DNA from: Luteolibacter sp. Y139
GTDB taxonomy: Bacteria; Verrucomicrobiota; Verrucomicrobiia; Verrucomicrobiales; Akkermansiaceae
Assembly (NCBI RefSeq): GCF_038066715.1
Contig: NZ_JBBUKT010000009.1
Coordinates: 186,001 to 250,000 of the forward strand
Reading direction: 5' to 3'
Length of the DNA stretch: 64,000 nt
Shown: in pieces, positions 25,236 through 34,442 of the stretch
Position numbering within the stretch: the first letter of the stretch is position 1
How the letters are laid out: each line of letters starts with the position of its first letter
Translations under genes and position numbers: made by a program
The notes under the pieces: generated by a model
What the model saw: only the letters and a program-made list of their open reading frames with translations
Databases searched by the model: none
What the model was told of the DNA's origin: nothing

Positions 25236-25958
25236 TCACCGGCCGTCGGCGAGGCGCTCGGCCAGCATCGAGGGCAGGCCGGCATCGAGGATCTTCTTCT
25301 GCGTGGTGGCGATGTCGTACTCCACGCGGCGGAAGACGACCAGCTTGTGGTCGAGATCGTAGATGGCGTAGCAGGCACGCCAATCGCCATCGCGCGGCTG
25401 GCCGACGGAGCCGGCATTGATGAAATACTTGGAGCCGTCCTCGATCACCACCGAGTCGGCGGGGACCTCGGCGACCTTGTCGGTCTTCACATACACGCGC
25501 GGGACGTGGGTATGGCCGTGGAAGCAGACCTGCGTGAACTGGTACGAGAAGTTCGACATCGCGTCGAAGCGGTTCGTCACGTAGTTCCAGTGGGCTGGCT
25601 GGTCGAGGGTGCTGTGGACCACCGTGAAATCCTCGACTTGGCGGACCATCCGCAGGCGGCGCAGCCAGGTGCGCTGCTCATCGGTCAGCTGCTCGCGGGT
25701 CCACTCCAGCGCGGCGGCGGCCACCGGGTTCATGGAATCCAACGAATGGGTGCCGGAGGCATCCTCGTCGTGGTTTCCTTTCACCACCGGGCAGTCCATG
25801 GCACGGACCTTTTCCAGGCAGGCGCCCGGGTCCGCATTGTAGCCGACGACGTCGCCGAGGCAGACGTAATCGGTGCATCCCTGCTCGGCGGCATCGGCCA
25901 GCGCGGCCTCGAGGGCTTCGAGGTTGGCGTGAATGTCACCGAAAAGAGCGATTCGCAT
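25236..25958 (-). CDS. calcineurin-like metallophosphoesterase
   Basis: The 240-residue cytoplasmic protein shows the full metal-binding motif set of the calcineurin-like/YfcE group: GDIHAN near 7-12, GDVVGYN, GNHDE near 61-65, and GHTHVPRV near 150. The active site is intact. Family members are phosphodiesterases, diadenosine tetraphosphatases or protein phosphatases; the substrate here is unknown. It sits in the ABC-transporter operon directly before the Nudix gene, so a nucleotide-related role is possible. Confidence 0.87.
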   Translation of the reverse strand: MRIALFGDIHANLEALEAALADAAEQGCTDYVCLGDVVGYNADPGACLEKVRAMDCPVVKGNHDEDASGTHSLDSMNPVAAAALEWTREQLTDEQRTWLRRLRMVRQVEDFTVVHSTLDQPAHWNYVTNRFDAMSNFSYQFTQVCFHGHTHVPRVYVKTDKVAEVPADSVVIEDGSKYFINAGSVGQPRDGDWRACYAIYDLDHKLVVFRRVEYDIATTQKKILDAGLPSMLAERLADGR

Positions 25959-26021
25959 GGGAGAATGGCGGCGGGAGAGGCTTTAGGGGAGGGTTCCGGC
26001 GGCTGTCGAGTCAAACCCGGT

Positions 26022-26981
26022 TCAATGGTCAAGTGCGAGCCTTTCGCCATCCTTCTCCTTCTGACGGATGAAACTCTTGTCGTCTTCCGGGGAAATCCCG
26101 CGACGCCGCTCCAGAAGGCGGACGGCGGCCTCCACGCCGCGCTCCGGCATGCGATCCAGCAGGTTGTTCACGTGGTATTCGCCCAGATTCCGCAGGGCCT
26201 TTTCCTCGCTGCCGAAAATCTCCAGCGCCAGCGCGGCCGGGTCCTCAGGCTCATGGAGTTGGTATTCCAAGGTGTAGCGCAGGCACAGCAGGGTGGGGAC
26301 GCGGTTTCCCTGCTTGGCCAGCAGGGAGCTGACGGCGGCCAGCATTTCCTTGGGATCGGCTCCGGCGCGGGCTTCGGCGAAAAAGCGCTGGCGGTGGATG
26401 TGCGGCGGGGCCTTGCCGGTGGCCACGGCTTTTCGGAAGGCCTCGACCGCCGCCTTGTCGTCCGGTTCTCGCCGGGCGTCGGAAAGAAGCTGCCCGTAGA
26501 GGGAAGGGAGCTGCCAGTCGCCGGGATTGTTGGCGATGCCGCGCACGTAGAAGTTCCGGCCTTTTTCGATCCAGCGGTGCGCTTCCGCCTTGGCCCGGAG
26601 CGGCGGCAGACCGGAATCCATGCGATACCACGAGGAGGCATTGTAGGCCATGTGCCACGCACCCATGTCCCAGTAGTAGGGTCCCCGGGGCGACAGCTGG
26701 ACGGTGGTCTCCATCAGCTTTTCCACCTCGGGCCAGTCGCAGGCGGTGAATGCCTCGGTGGCCTGGAGGTGGGTGAAGGTCGCGACCAGCGTCCGCAGGC
26801 CGGCGAGGGCGATCGCCGAGCTATTTTGGCCGATCCGCTCCTTGATGCCGATCTCGAGCGGGGCAGAAAGCAGCCCCTCTTCCCGGAATCGGGCGGTGAT
26901 CGCCTGCTCCGCTGGCAACCGCAGCAGGCCACCGGCGGCGAGAACCACCACGGCGAGCAGGTTTCGGTGGCGGGCCTTCAT
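26022..26981 (-). CDS. TPR-like secreted or membrane-anchored helical protein
   Basis: The 319-residue protein has an N-terminal hydrophobic segment (LLAVVVLAAGGLLRLPA) and then helical repeats throughout (TAFTHLQATEAFTACDWPEVEKLM, YYWDMGAWHMAYNASSWY). No catalytic motif is visible. It starts one base after the ABC permease stop, so it is likely an extracytoplasmic partner of that transporter or a protein that merely shares its mRNA. Confidence 0.6.
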   Translation of the reverse strand: MKARHRNLLAVVVLAAGGLLRLPAEQAITARFREEGLLSAPLEIGIKERIGQNSSAIALAGLRTLVATFTHLQATEAFTACDWPEVEKLMETTVQLSPRGPYYWDMGAWHMAYNASSWYRMDSGLPPLRAKAEAHRWIEKGRNFYVRGIANNPGDWQLPSLYGQLLSDARREPDDKAAVEAFRKAVATGKAPPHIHRQRFFAEARAGADPKEMLAAVSSLLAKQGNRVPTLLCLRYTLEYQLHEPEDPAALALEIFGSEEKALRNLGEYHVNNLLDRMPERGVEAAVRLLERRRGISPEDDKSFIRQKEKDGERLALDH

Positions 26982-26982
26982 C

Positions 26983-27897
26983 TCAGAACTCCTTTTTCGA
27001 GAACATCAGCCAGGACACGAACAGGTGCAGCACCAGATAGAAGGCGGTCATGCCCAGCGGACCCGAGAGGTCCTTCAGCGTCAGCGTGGTGCCCGCGATC
27101 AGGTCATCGACCACATTGTAGAGCTGGAAATTCGGAAAGAAGGTGGCGACCACCAGCCCGGCCAGACGCTCCAGCGGCCCGGTCCCATCCTTGCTGAAAT
27201 AGGCGGCGCGGGCGGTTTCCTGGAAGTTGCCGATGAAATAGACGATGAAGCCGGTGATCGTCGTGAAGAGCGTGCTGGTCGAGATAATGGACAGCATCAG
27301 TGCCGACGAGGACACCACCACGGAGCGAAGGAAGACCAGCAGCACTGCCCCTTGCAGGTCCCAGGTGGTGCCTTGGCGCAGCGTTTCCAATCGGAGCGAC
27401 TCGATCTGATCCTTCGGCCAGCCGGCTTTCAAGGCGGCCGCTTCCTGTGCCTCGACGACCAGGTGGCTGCGGAGTGCCAGCACGCCGGACATCAACAGGT
27501 CCATCACCAGTAGCGAGGCGAACAGCAGCAAGATGACGCCGCCCAATTTTCCCACGAGGTAGTCGAGCCGGGGCACCGGCTTGGCGAGGATGGTGTAGAG
27601 CGTGCGGTCCTCCACGTCCTTCGGCAGGAGCAGGGCCGTGGCCACGATTCCTAGCACCACGGAGAACAGGGTCATGGTTCCCAGTGACCACGAGCGGATC
27701 GAGCGCAGCACATCGACGCCTTCCAAGTCCGCGCGGTCGAGGCCCTGGATGTTGAAGAGATTGCTCGCCAGCAGGATCAGCGCGAAGATGCCGAGGAAGT
27801 AGAAGACCTTCATCCGCACCAGCTGCGTGAAGGTGTGCATCGCGATCACGCCGATGCGGCGGGGATCGAGCGGACGGTTGGGCGCGGGGCGGGACAT
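26983..27897 (-). CDS. ABC transporter permease (ABC-2 type)
   Basis: The 304-residue protein has about six membrane helices and the ABC-2 exporter layout. It has a long cytoplasmic N-terminus (RRIGVIAMHTFTQLVRMKVF), the segment ALLLPKDVEDRTLYTILAKPVPR (the typical '...R..G..ey.laKPv.R' region), and the final SWLMFSKKEF. It pairs with the ATPase ending 11 nt upstream. The exported substrate is unknown. Confidence 0.87.
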   Translation of the reverse strand: MSRPAPNRPLDPRRIGVIAMHTFTQLVRMKVFYFLGIFALILLASNLFNIQGLDRADLEGVDVLRSIRSWSLGTMTLFSVVLGIVATALLLPKDVEDRTLYTILAKPVPRLDYLVGKLGGVILLLFASLLVMDLLMSGVLALRSHLVVEAQEAAALKAGWPKDQIESLRLETLRQGTTWDLQGAVLLVFLRSVVVSSSALMLSIISTSTLFTTITGFIVYFIGNFQETARAAYFSKDGTGPLERLAGLVVATFFPNFQLYNVVDDLIAGTTLTLKDLSGPLGMTAFYLVLHLFVSWLMFSKKEF

Positions 27898-27908
27898 CGG
27901 GTCAGCGG

Positions 27909-28760
27909 TCAGTCGCGGCGGTTCACGGTTTCCTCCAGGAAGAGACGCTCCAGCGTGGTCTTCGGGCGGCCGGTGCGCACCAGCTCGGCCTGGCCGTCGG
28001 CTTCGATCTGGGCGGTGAGTTTTTCCAACAGCTCCGGCGAGGCATTGCGCAGCACGATCTCGCTTTGGTCGCCGATCGCCAGCAGGTCATCGATGCGGCC
28101 TTCCTTGACCATCTTGCCGCGGTAGATGATGCCGACACGGTCGCAGACCTCCTGCACCTGCTCTAACAAGTGCGAGCAGAGGAACACGGTGATGCCGCGG
28201 GCCTTCAGATCGAGGATCAGGTCGCGGATCTCGCGCGAGCCGACCGGATCGACACCGGCGGTGGGCTCATCGAGGATGACCAGCCGCGGCTCCTGCACCA
28301 GCGCCTGGGCCAGGCCGATGCGCTGGAGCATGCCCTTCGAATAGCCGCCGAGCCGGCGGTCGGCAGCACCATCGAGGTCCACCAGATGGAGAAGTTCCTT
28401 CACCCGGGCCTCCAGTGACGCGCCCCGCAGGCCGCAGAGCTTGCCGTAGAAGCGCAGGGTCTCCGCGCCGCTGAGGTGCTTGTAGAAATAGGGATTCTCC
28501 GGGAGGAAGCCGACATCCTGGCGTGAATCGACCTTCATTGAGTCATTGCCAAAGATCCGGCAGACTCCGGAGTCCGGCTGCACCAGCCCGAGCAGCGCCT
28601 TCATGGTGGTGGACTTGCCGGAGCCATTCGGCCCGATCAGCCCGTAAACCTCGCCAGGAGCGATGGTTAGAGACACGCGGTCGACCGCGCGCAGCGGTTC
28701 CTTGCGGCCCGCCGGGCGGAAGTCTTTCACCAGATCTCGGATCTCTACGGCGGTTTCCAT
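27909..28760 (-). CDS. ABC transporter ATP-binding protein
   Basis: ATG at 28760 (METAVEIRDLVKDFRP) gives 283 residues. All nucleotide-binding motifs are present: Walker A GPNGSGKST near 40, Q-loop region VGFLPENPYFY, signature YSKGMLQRIG, Walker B LVILDEPTAGVDP and switch His in LCSHLL. A C-terminal extension (about 215-283) is common in ABC-2 exporters of the CcmA/NatA type. It leads the operon ATPase-permease-TPR protein-phosphoesterase-Nudix. Confidence 0.93.
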   Translation of the reverse strand: METAVEIRDLVKDFRPAGRKEPLRAVDRVSLTIAPGEVYGLIGPNGSGKSTTMKALLGLVQPDSGVCRIFGNDSMKVDSRQDVGFLPENPYFYKHLSGAETLRFYGKLCGLRGASLEARVKELLHLVDLDGAADRRLGGYSKGMLQRIGLAQALVQEPRLVILDEPTAGVDPVGSREIRDLILDLKARGITVFLCSHLLEQVQEVCDRVGIIYRGKMVKEGRIDDLLAIGDQSEIVLRNASPELLEKLTAQIEADGQAELVRTGRPKTTLERLFLEETVNRRD

Positions 28761-28915
28761 CGGCGCGCGGAGGATGCTAGAGGGAGAGCGCCACCGGCAA
28801 CGTGTTTCGCGTCCGGGTTTTATTCCGGGTGGCCCGTGGCCATTTGCCGGATGACATCCAGAGCCCGGATAGAAAGCGCTGGCGTCCCGCATGGAGATCA
28901 CTAATTCATAACTCA

Positions 28916-31033
28916 ATGAAACCCTCCGTCCCCCTGCTGATGCTGCCGGTTGCCCTTGGAATCGGCTATTTCGCAGGGAGGCATGGACAGGCTTCGCCCG
29001 ATGCCCGGGCCGGCACCTCCGCCGGGCCTGCCCTTGAATCGAAGGTGGCTACGCGAGGTTCACGGACTGACCCGTTTGGCGGGGACATGCTCTCACTGTC
29101 ATCGATGGAGGACCTGCGGAAGGTCTTCCGGCATCAAGGCGAGTCGGTGGCGTCCGCCCGGCTGACGCTGGCGGTGAATGAACTCAAGGCCGACGAGATC
29201 CCCGCGCTGATGGAAATGGTGCAGAAGGAGGCCCGGGACAACTCGAACCGCTACGATCCCGTCAGCTACACGCTGATGGGCGCGCTCTTTGAGCGGTGGG
29301 CGCTGGTCGATCCGGCGGCATCGGTCGCGTTCGTGATGTCCTGCAAGTCGCGCTCGTTCCAGAAAGGGGCGGCGGGAAGCTGCTTCGGGGCCTTGGCGAA
29401 GGCCGACCCGGATCGCGCGATGATGGAATTTGAAAAGCTGCCGAAGGGCGAGCTTCGCGAGTCTGCGGGCATGGCGATGGTGAACACCCTGGGTGACACC
29501 GATCCGGCGGCTGCCTGCAACTTGCTGGAGAAGGAAGCCAGCCCCGCAGGATTCAGCGACTACTACACGGCGCAGGTTTTCGGAAAGTGGGCGCAGACCG
29601 ACCCGGTGGCCGCGGCGGCCCGCTTCGCGACTCTGCCGCCGGACCGGGCGGGCGACCGCACGGCGGGGATGCTGGCGGCGAGCTGGGCGCAGAAGGATCC
29701 GGACGCGGCCCTTGCATGGGCCAAGACCCTGAGCGGCGACCGCAAGGGCACCTCGGCAGCGGAAGTCTACAAGGTCATCGCCCGCGAGGATCCGGACAAG
29801 GCATGGACGCGGCTCATGAGCGAGCCGGGTTATCTGCGGGGAAGGATCGTCGGAGGGATTTTGGAAATCGTGGCTGATGAGGACCCGGGCAGGGCCATGG
29901 CGATGCTGACGAAGATGGAGAACAAGGCGGACCTGCGCATCGCCACCAACAGCTTCCTGCAGAACTTGAACTGGAATGACACGCGGCTTGCCTTCGATCT
30001 CATCGATCAAGTGAAGGACCCGGCCACGCGGCGGGAAAACCTGGGGAACCAGATGTACTACGCCGCCTGGGGCACGCCGGACCTGCTCAAGGAACAGATC
30101 GCCAAGCTCACGGACCGGGAAAAGATCGATACTTCGGGTGCGGTGTTGCGGGGCCTGGTTTCCTCCGATCCTGCGGCGGCGGAGAAATACTTCCTCGCGC
30201 TGCCGGAAGCACAACGCGACACCGACACGCTTGAGGAAATGATGCAGGCCTACACGAACCGCGATCCGAAGAAGGCCCTCGATTTCGCCGTGGCTCTCCA
30301 GAACACGCAGGAACAGACCTCGGCGGTGAAGGGGCTTTTCGAAAGTTGGAGCCGCGAGGATCCTGAGGCCGCGGCGGAGGGTTGGAAGAAGCTGCCCGCT
30401 GGGCAAAGCCGCTTGGAAGCCCTCGACAATGTCGCCAGCTCATGGAGCCAGAGCGATCCGGAAGCGGCCAAGGCGTGGGCGGACAGTTTGAGCGGTGCCG
30501 AGAAGGCACGCGCGCTCGCCGCCGTCCTGCCCTCTCTGGCCCGCGATCATCCGGACACCGCCAGCGCCCAGCTTGCCCGCCTCATTGCCTCGCCGCCGGA
30601 TGGCATGGGCCAGAACCTCGCCTCCTCCGCCGAAAGACTGGCCGGTCAGTGGGCGGCGGACGATCCGGCCTCCGCATCGGGATGGGCCGCGGCCCTTCCC
30701 GAGGGGCCGGCGCGCGATGCCGGGCTCAAGGCAGTCGCGGCCTCCTGGAGCCAGTACGATGCCATCGCCACATCCCAGTGGCTCGGCACGTTGGCAGCCG
30801 GTAGTTCGCGGGATGCCGCCATCCAGCCACTGGTCGGGCAGGTCCGGGACAGCGACCCTGCCACTGCCTTCTCGTGGGCGGCTTCGATCACCGATGAAAA
30901 CGCCCGTCTCAACGAACTGCGCCAGACCCTGAAGTCCTGGCGAGGGTCCGATTTGCAGGCCGCGCGTGCGGCGTTCGAGGCGGCGGATCTTTCCGCCGGG
31001 GAACGGGAGAGGCTGGCGAAGGAGCTTCAGTGA
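28916..31033 (+). CDS. DPxAAxxW-repeat protein, membrane-anchored or secreted
   Basis: ATG at 28916 gives 705 residues: an N-terminal signal or anchor (VPLLMLPVALGIGYFAG), then an uninterrupted array of about 33-40-residue helical repeats. The repeat core is W-x(2-4)-DP-x-A-A (WAQTDPVAAA, WAQKDPDAALAW, WSREDPEAAAEGW, WSQSDPEAAKAWA, WAADDPASASGW). It behaves as an alpha-solenoid scaffold. Such proteins are common in Verrucomicrobiota and I know no function for them. The next gene follows closely (GTG of the next frame overlaps this stop). Confidence 0.7.
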   Translation: MKPSVPLLMLPVALGIGYFAGRHGQASPDARAGTSAGPALESKVATRGSRTDPFGGDMLSLSSMEDLRKVFRHQGESVASARLTLAVNELKADEIPALMEMVQKEARDNSNRYDPVSYTLMGALFERWALVDPAASVAFVMSCKSRSFQKGAAGSCFGALAKADPDRAMMEFEKLPKGELRESAGMAMVNTLGDTDPAAACNLLEKEASPAGFSDYYTAQVFGKWAQTDPVAAAARFATLPPDRAGDRTAGMLAASWAQKDPDAALAWAKTLSGDRKGTSAAEVYKVIAREDPDKAWTRLMSEPGYLRGRIVGGILEIVADEDPGRAMAMLTKMENKADLRIATNSFLQNLNWNDTRLAFDLIDQVKDPATRRENLGNQMYYAAWGTPDLLKEQIAKLTDREKIDTSGAVLRGLVSSDPAAAEKYFLALPEAQRDTDTLEEMMQAYTNRDPKKALDFAVALQNTQEQTSAVKGLFESWSREDPEAAAEGWKKLPAGQSRLEALDNVASSWSQSDPEAAKAWADSLSGAEKARALAAVLPSLARDHPDTASAQLARLIASPPDGMGQNLASSAERLAGQWAADDPASASGWAAALPEGPARDAGLKAVAASWSQYDAIATSQWLGTLAAGSSRDAAIQPLVGQVRDSDPATAFSWAASITDENARLNELRQTLKSWRGSDLQAARAAFEAADLSAGERERLAKELQ

Positions 31034-31074
31034 ATTCTCTCGCCACTTCGGAAAGCTTTTTCCAGCGTCCTACG

Positions 31075-32475
31075 ATGAAAGCCCTCCTTCCCTTGTTTCT
31101 CCTGATCGCCGTATCGGCGGCCGAAGAACTGACGATCCAAGAACTCAAGGCCGGTTTGGTTGAAGGCGTGGAGGCCTTTGACACGGTGAAATTGACCGCC
31201 GACGGCAAGCCCGTTTCTTTCGATCTCAAGCTCGGCGAGAGCCCCGTCAAAATCGGGAAGGACGTCTTCGACGGTTTTCGTTTCCGCTGCCCGGAGCTGC
31301 CGGAAGGCACCCACTTCGTGTGGTACTTCAACGCGCCCAAGGATTGGGGGAACTGGTACATCGTGCCGGTGGAGGGAGAGCCGGGCCAGGCCTTCAAGGG
31401 ATGGCTGGAGGGCGACAAATATTACGAGACCTTCGACAAGGTTGCGGAGAAAGACCGGTTGAGGATTCTTCAGACGCTCGCAGGGTCCTACTTCACGGCG
31501 GGCAAGGACTACCTGATGTGGTTCCGCAAGACCGGCGAAAGTCCGGATGCGGCACTGCGCGGCACGGCCACCTTTGCCAAGGGGGATAATGACTGGGATC
31601 ACGAGGCCGTGGAAAAGGCGCTTGGCCTGAAGGAAGCGTCGCCGGAAGTGCAGATCGCCGCCACCGGCTGGCGCGGCGGGAAGATTCTTCTCGATCGCGA
31701 GTTCTTCGCGCCGGCGGACGCCGCAAGCCAGATCGATTCGGCATTTTTCAGCATCCGGAGCACTCGTCGCATGCGCGGCGGATTCTTCATCACCACCCAG
31801 ATCGCGGTCCCTCCCTGCAAGACATCGCCTGCCTTGGCCGCGATCCGCGAACGCTACGGCGCGCCGGACTTCGTCCGCAGTGGCGAGGAGCTCGAAAAGG
31901 TCCGCAAGCACGGTGACGGCGACGGGATCGACAAGGAGGATCGCCAGCGGACCTGGCACTACTATGATCATTTCGCGTTCGAGGTGGACTCCAAGGCGGC
32001 CGATCCCAAGGTGCTGAGGGTGGTGACCCAAGGCAGCGATTTCTCCCTGGTCGGGCCTCCGGCCCAGGGATCCTCCTTCGCCACCATCGACATTGAGAAT
32101 CTCACGGTTTTTCACCGGGACGGAAAGGAAGTCGGTCGCGCCTACTATTTCCGCGAGGGTGACAAGGAACCGCTGTTCATCACCGAACCGCCGCCGGGAG
32201 TGTATGTCGCCGACGATGAGCGGCTGACCGCGTCAAAGGACGGCGAGTGGCTGTGGGAAAGTCTTCATCCGGGAGGCAAGGTCGCCCGCAAGCTGCCGAT
32301 GAAGCACCATCGCCTGAACGGCAAGGCCGAGGGCTTCAATCCGGAGGGCGGGCTCACCTTCACCGCCGAGTATCGCAACGGCGTGCTCAATGGCGAGGTG
32401 GTCCGGCTGGACGGCAAGGGGAAGGAAATCTCCCGTCAGAAATTCAAAGACGGCGAGAAGGTGGACAAGAAATGA
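31075..32475 (+). CDS. secreted protein with C-terminal MORN/YwqK-like repeats
   Basis: ATG at 31075 (MKALLPLFLLIAVSAAEEL) gives 466 residues with a signal peptide; a GTG at 31030 overlapping the previous stop is an alternative without a proper signal start. About 20-330 is a mixed alpha/beta region (FDTVKLTADGKPVSFDLKLG, WYFNAPKDWGNWYI). The final 130 residues contain repeats of the 'dG...' type found in YwqK/MORN proteins (FHRDGKEVGRAYYF, GVLNGEVVRLDGKGKEI). The function is unknown; it is probably co-transcribed with the repeat protein upstream. Confidence 0.6.
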   Translation: MKALLPLFLLIAVSAAEELTIQELKAGLVEGVEAFDTVKLTADGKPVSFDLKLGESPVKIGKDVFDGFRFRCPELPEGTHFVWYFNAPKDWGNWYIVPVEGEPGQAFKGWLEGDKYYETFDKVAEKDRLRILQTLAGSYFTAGKDYLMWFRKTGESPDAALRGTATFAKGDNDWDHEAVEKALGLKEASPEVQIAATGWRGGKILLDREFFAPADAASQIDSAFFSIRSTRRMRGGFFITTQIAVPPCKTSPALAAIRERYGAPDFVRSGEELEKVRKHGDGDGIDKEDRQRTWHYYDHFAFEVDSKAADPKVLRVVTQGSDFSLVGPPAQGSSFATIDIENLTVFHRDGKEVGRAYYFREGDKEPLFITEPPPGVYVADDERLTASKDGEWLWESLHPGGKVARKLPMKHHRLNGKAEGFNPEGGLTFTAEYRNGVLNGEVVRLDGKGKEISRQKFKDGEKVDKK

Positions 32476-32570
32476 GGCAGGGAGGAAAAGGCACCGCCCG
32501 CCTATCAGGCCAAGTTGTACCAAGCGAGTTCTTGTCAAAGTCCGCCGCTGGTGCAGGCTGATAGCTTCCC

Positions 32571-33404
32571 ATGAAAAGAGCACTTCCATATCTCGGCGCG
32601 GCATTGGTCGCGCTGCTTCTCCCCTCCTGTCTCGAAAACACGACCACCATCAAGCTGAACAAGGATGGCAGTGGCACCATCACCGAGGAGACCCTCTTCA
32701 GCGCTGAAGCCAGCGCGATGATGGCTGACATGCCGGCCGGCGGCGAAAACCCCGTGGGCAAGTTCTCCGATCCCAAGAAGGCCGCCGAGTCCGCCGCCAA
32801 GATGGGTGAGGGCGTCACGGTCGAGAAGACCGAGGCACTCAAGAAGGACGGCCGCGTCGGCGGGCGGGTCGTTTACAAGTTCAAGGACATCAACCAGGTG
32901 AAGTTCAAGCCCGGCGGCGCAATGGCCGACGCTGGCAAGGACATGGGACCTCCGGGGGATGCACCTGATGGCGCTGCCGCCAAGCCAGAGGACAAGCCGA
33001 TGACCTTCACCTACAAGGACGGCGTGCTCAAGATGATGAACCCCGACGCCAAGCCGAAGGGTGATGCCAAGAAGCCTGACGCCGAAAAAGGCGCTGCTCC
33101 CGACAAAGAAGAAGAGACCGATCCCCAGTCTCTGGCGATGGCGCAGCAGATGTTCAAGGACATGCGCATCACCGTGAAGCTCGAGGTTGCGGATGGCATT
33201 GCCGAGACCGATGCGACCTATAAGGACGGCAATGTGGTGACGCTGATCGACATGCCTTTCGGCAAGATCATCTCCGATCCCGTGAACATGAAGAAGCTGG
33301 AAGCGATGAAAGACGCCAGCCCCGCCGACGCGGCCGCAGCCTTCAAGGATATCCCCGGCCTCAAGATCGAGACGAAGGACGAAGTCACCGTGAAGGTGAA
33401 GTGA
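32571..33404 (+). CDS. lipoprotein of unknown function
   Basis: The 277-residue protein has a signal peptide ending in the lipobox LLPSC (Cys20). The start of the mature chain, ENTTTIKLNKDGSGTI, is typical of lipoproteins with an N-terminal beta domain. A Pro/Ala/Lys/Asp-rich linker occupies about 120-185. The C-terminal 90 residues form a second beta domain with a Met-rich stretch. No homology to a characterised family is apparent. A strong terminator follows. Confidence 0.65.
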   Translation: MKRALPYLGAALVALLLPSCLENTTTIKLNKDGSGTITEETLFSAEASAMMADMPAGGENPVGKFSDPKKAAESAAKMGEGVTVEKTEALKKDGRVGGRVVYKFKDINQVKFKPGGAMADAGKDMGPPGDAPDGAAAKPEDKPMTFTYKDGVLKMMNPDAKPKGDAKKPDAEKGAAPDKEEETDPQSLAMAQQMFKDMRITVKLEVADGIAETDATYKDGNVVTLIDMPFGKIISDPVNMKKLEAMKDASPADAAAAFKDIPGLKIETKDEVTVKVK

Positions 33405-33431
33405 GGTTCTGAGGTTTCTTGTTTTTCTATC

Positions 33432-33464
33432 AGGCAGGCCTCGCTTTCGGGGCCTGCCTTTTTT
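33432..33464 (+). terminator. rho-independent terminator
   Basis: AGGCAGGCC (33432-33440) pairs with GGCCTGCCT (33451-33459) and is followed by six T residues on the plus strand. It is placed 28 bp after the lipoprotein gene stop. Confidence 0.9.
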
Positions 33465-33490
33465 GGCGACCAATTTCAGCAGCTGCGAAT

Positions 33491-33586
33491 TCAAGTGTAT
33501 GTAGTCCCGGCTTCAGCCGGACCGAACGAGGGGAAGAGCCTGCATTTCCAGCGTGTCCGGCTGAAGCCGGGACTACTTACACTTGA
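33491..33586. repeat. long inverted repeat (REP-like), 31-bp arms
   Basis: Arms 33491-33521 and 33556-33586 are complementary over 31 bp with one mismatch, around a 34-nt loop. Each arm contains GTAGTCCCGGCTTCAGCCGG. It lies between the converging lipoprotein and Bax1-I genes, after one terminator and before another. Confidence 0.85.
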
Positions 33587-33609
33587 GGGCGGGCCGCTCC
33601 CGGACCACG

Positions 33610-33643
33610 AAAAAGGCCGGATGCCACGCGGACATCCGGCCTT
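33610..33643 (-). terminator. rho-independent terminator of the Bax1-I gene
   Basis: On the minus strand AAGGCCGGATG (33643-33633) pairs with CATCCGGCCTT (33623-33613) and U residues follow. It lies 25 bp after the stop of the Bax1-I-family gene. Confidence 0.8.
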
Positions 33644-33667
33644 GGAAGAGAAAAGCTAACGCAAGGA

Positions 33668-34381
33668 TCAGTTGCGGTTGCTCATGAACATCCGGAGCAC
33701 ATACCAGAACAGGGTGGCGATGCTGGCGAAGAGCGAGAGCGCGGCGGCGACGTGCTGGCCGGGCGAGTAGTGATACATGATCGCGCTGGTATTGTAGAGG
33801 ATACTACCGGCCATCAGCAGCACCATGGCCCCGCTGAACCAGATGCCGAGCGAGAAGCCCATGAAGATGGAGGCGACGATCAGGCCAAGCGCGATGAAGC
33901 AGCCGATCTTGATCATTCCCCCGAGGAAGGTGAAATCCTTCTTGGTGGTGAAGGCGATGGCAGTCAGGCCGAGCACCAGGAAGCCGGTGACCACGGTCGC
34001 CTGGCCGATCAGGGCGGCACCGTTCGAGCGCATGAGCGCGATGCCGATCAGCGGCAGGAAAATCACGGCTTCCGCCACGGTGTAGAGCGCCAGGCCGGCA
34101 TACTGCATGCCCTTGGAAGCACCACCGTAGGCCCACTTGTTGGCGAGCCAGGAAACTCCCATAAAGGCGCCCATCACCATCAGCCACGAATACTTGCTGG
34201 TGCCGAGCAGGGAGACGGCGGCGTTTCCGAGTCCCGCCTGGATCATCAGGTATTCCACCAGGGCGAACAACCCGATGGCTCCCGCCACGTGAGTGTACGT
34301 CTTGCGCACGAAGTCGGTGCGCGTTTCCAGCGGCGCCTCCGCCACCGGACCGACAGCATAGGGATTGAAAGAGGAATTCAT
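33668..34381 (-). CDS. Bax inhibitor-1/YccA family membrane protein
   Basis: ATG at 34381 (MNSSFNPYAVGP) gives 237 residues with seven membrane helices. The family pattern is visible: RKTYTHVAGAIGLFALVEY, PLIGIALMRSNGA, an Asp-containing C-terminal stretch (MAGSILYNTSAIMYHY) and a final FWYVLRMFMSNRN. In E. coli, YccA modulates FtsH and YbhL-type proteins are of unknown role; eukaryotic relatives are ion channels. In this context nothing narrower can be said. The start was chosen because the extra N-terminal residues of the longer frame look random. Confidence 0.88.
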   Translation of the reverse strand: MNSSFNPYAVGPVAEAPLETRTDFVRKTYTHVAGAIGLFALVEYLMIQAGLGNAAVSLLGTSKYSWLMVMGAFMGVSWLANKWAYGGASKGMQYAGLALYTVAEAVIFLPLIGIALMRSNGAALIGQATVVTGFLVLGLTAIAFTTKKDFTFLGGMIKIGCFIALGLIVASIFMGFSLGIWFSGAMVLLMAGSILYNTSAIMYHYSPGQHVAAALSLFASIATLFWYVLRMFMSNRN

Positions 34382-34442
34382 AACTTGAGGATGTATGGTC
34401 CCCGCCACCCCGCGAGGCAAGGTGTTTTCCGGGGCCGAGGAT

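Noticed and set aside
29099-30406. 435-codon minus-strand frame inside the repeat protein
   Set aside because: Antisense to a repeat-rich gene, arginine-rich random-looking translation.
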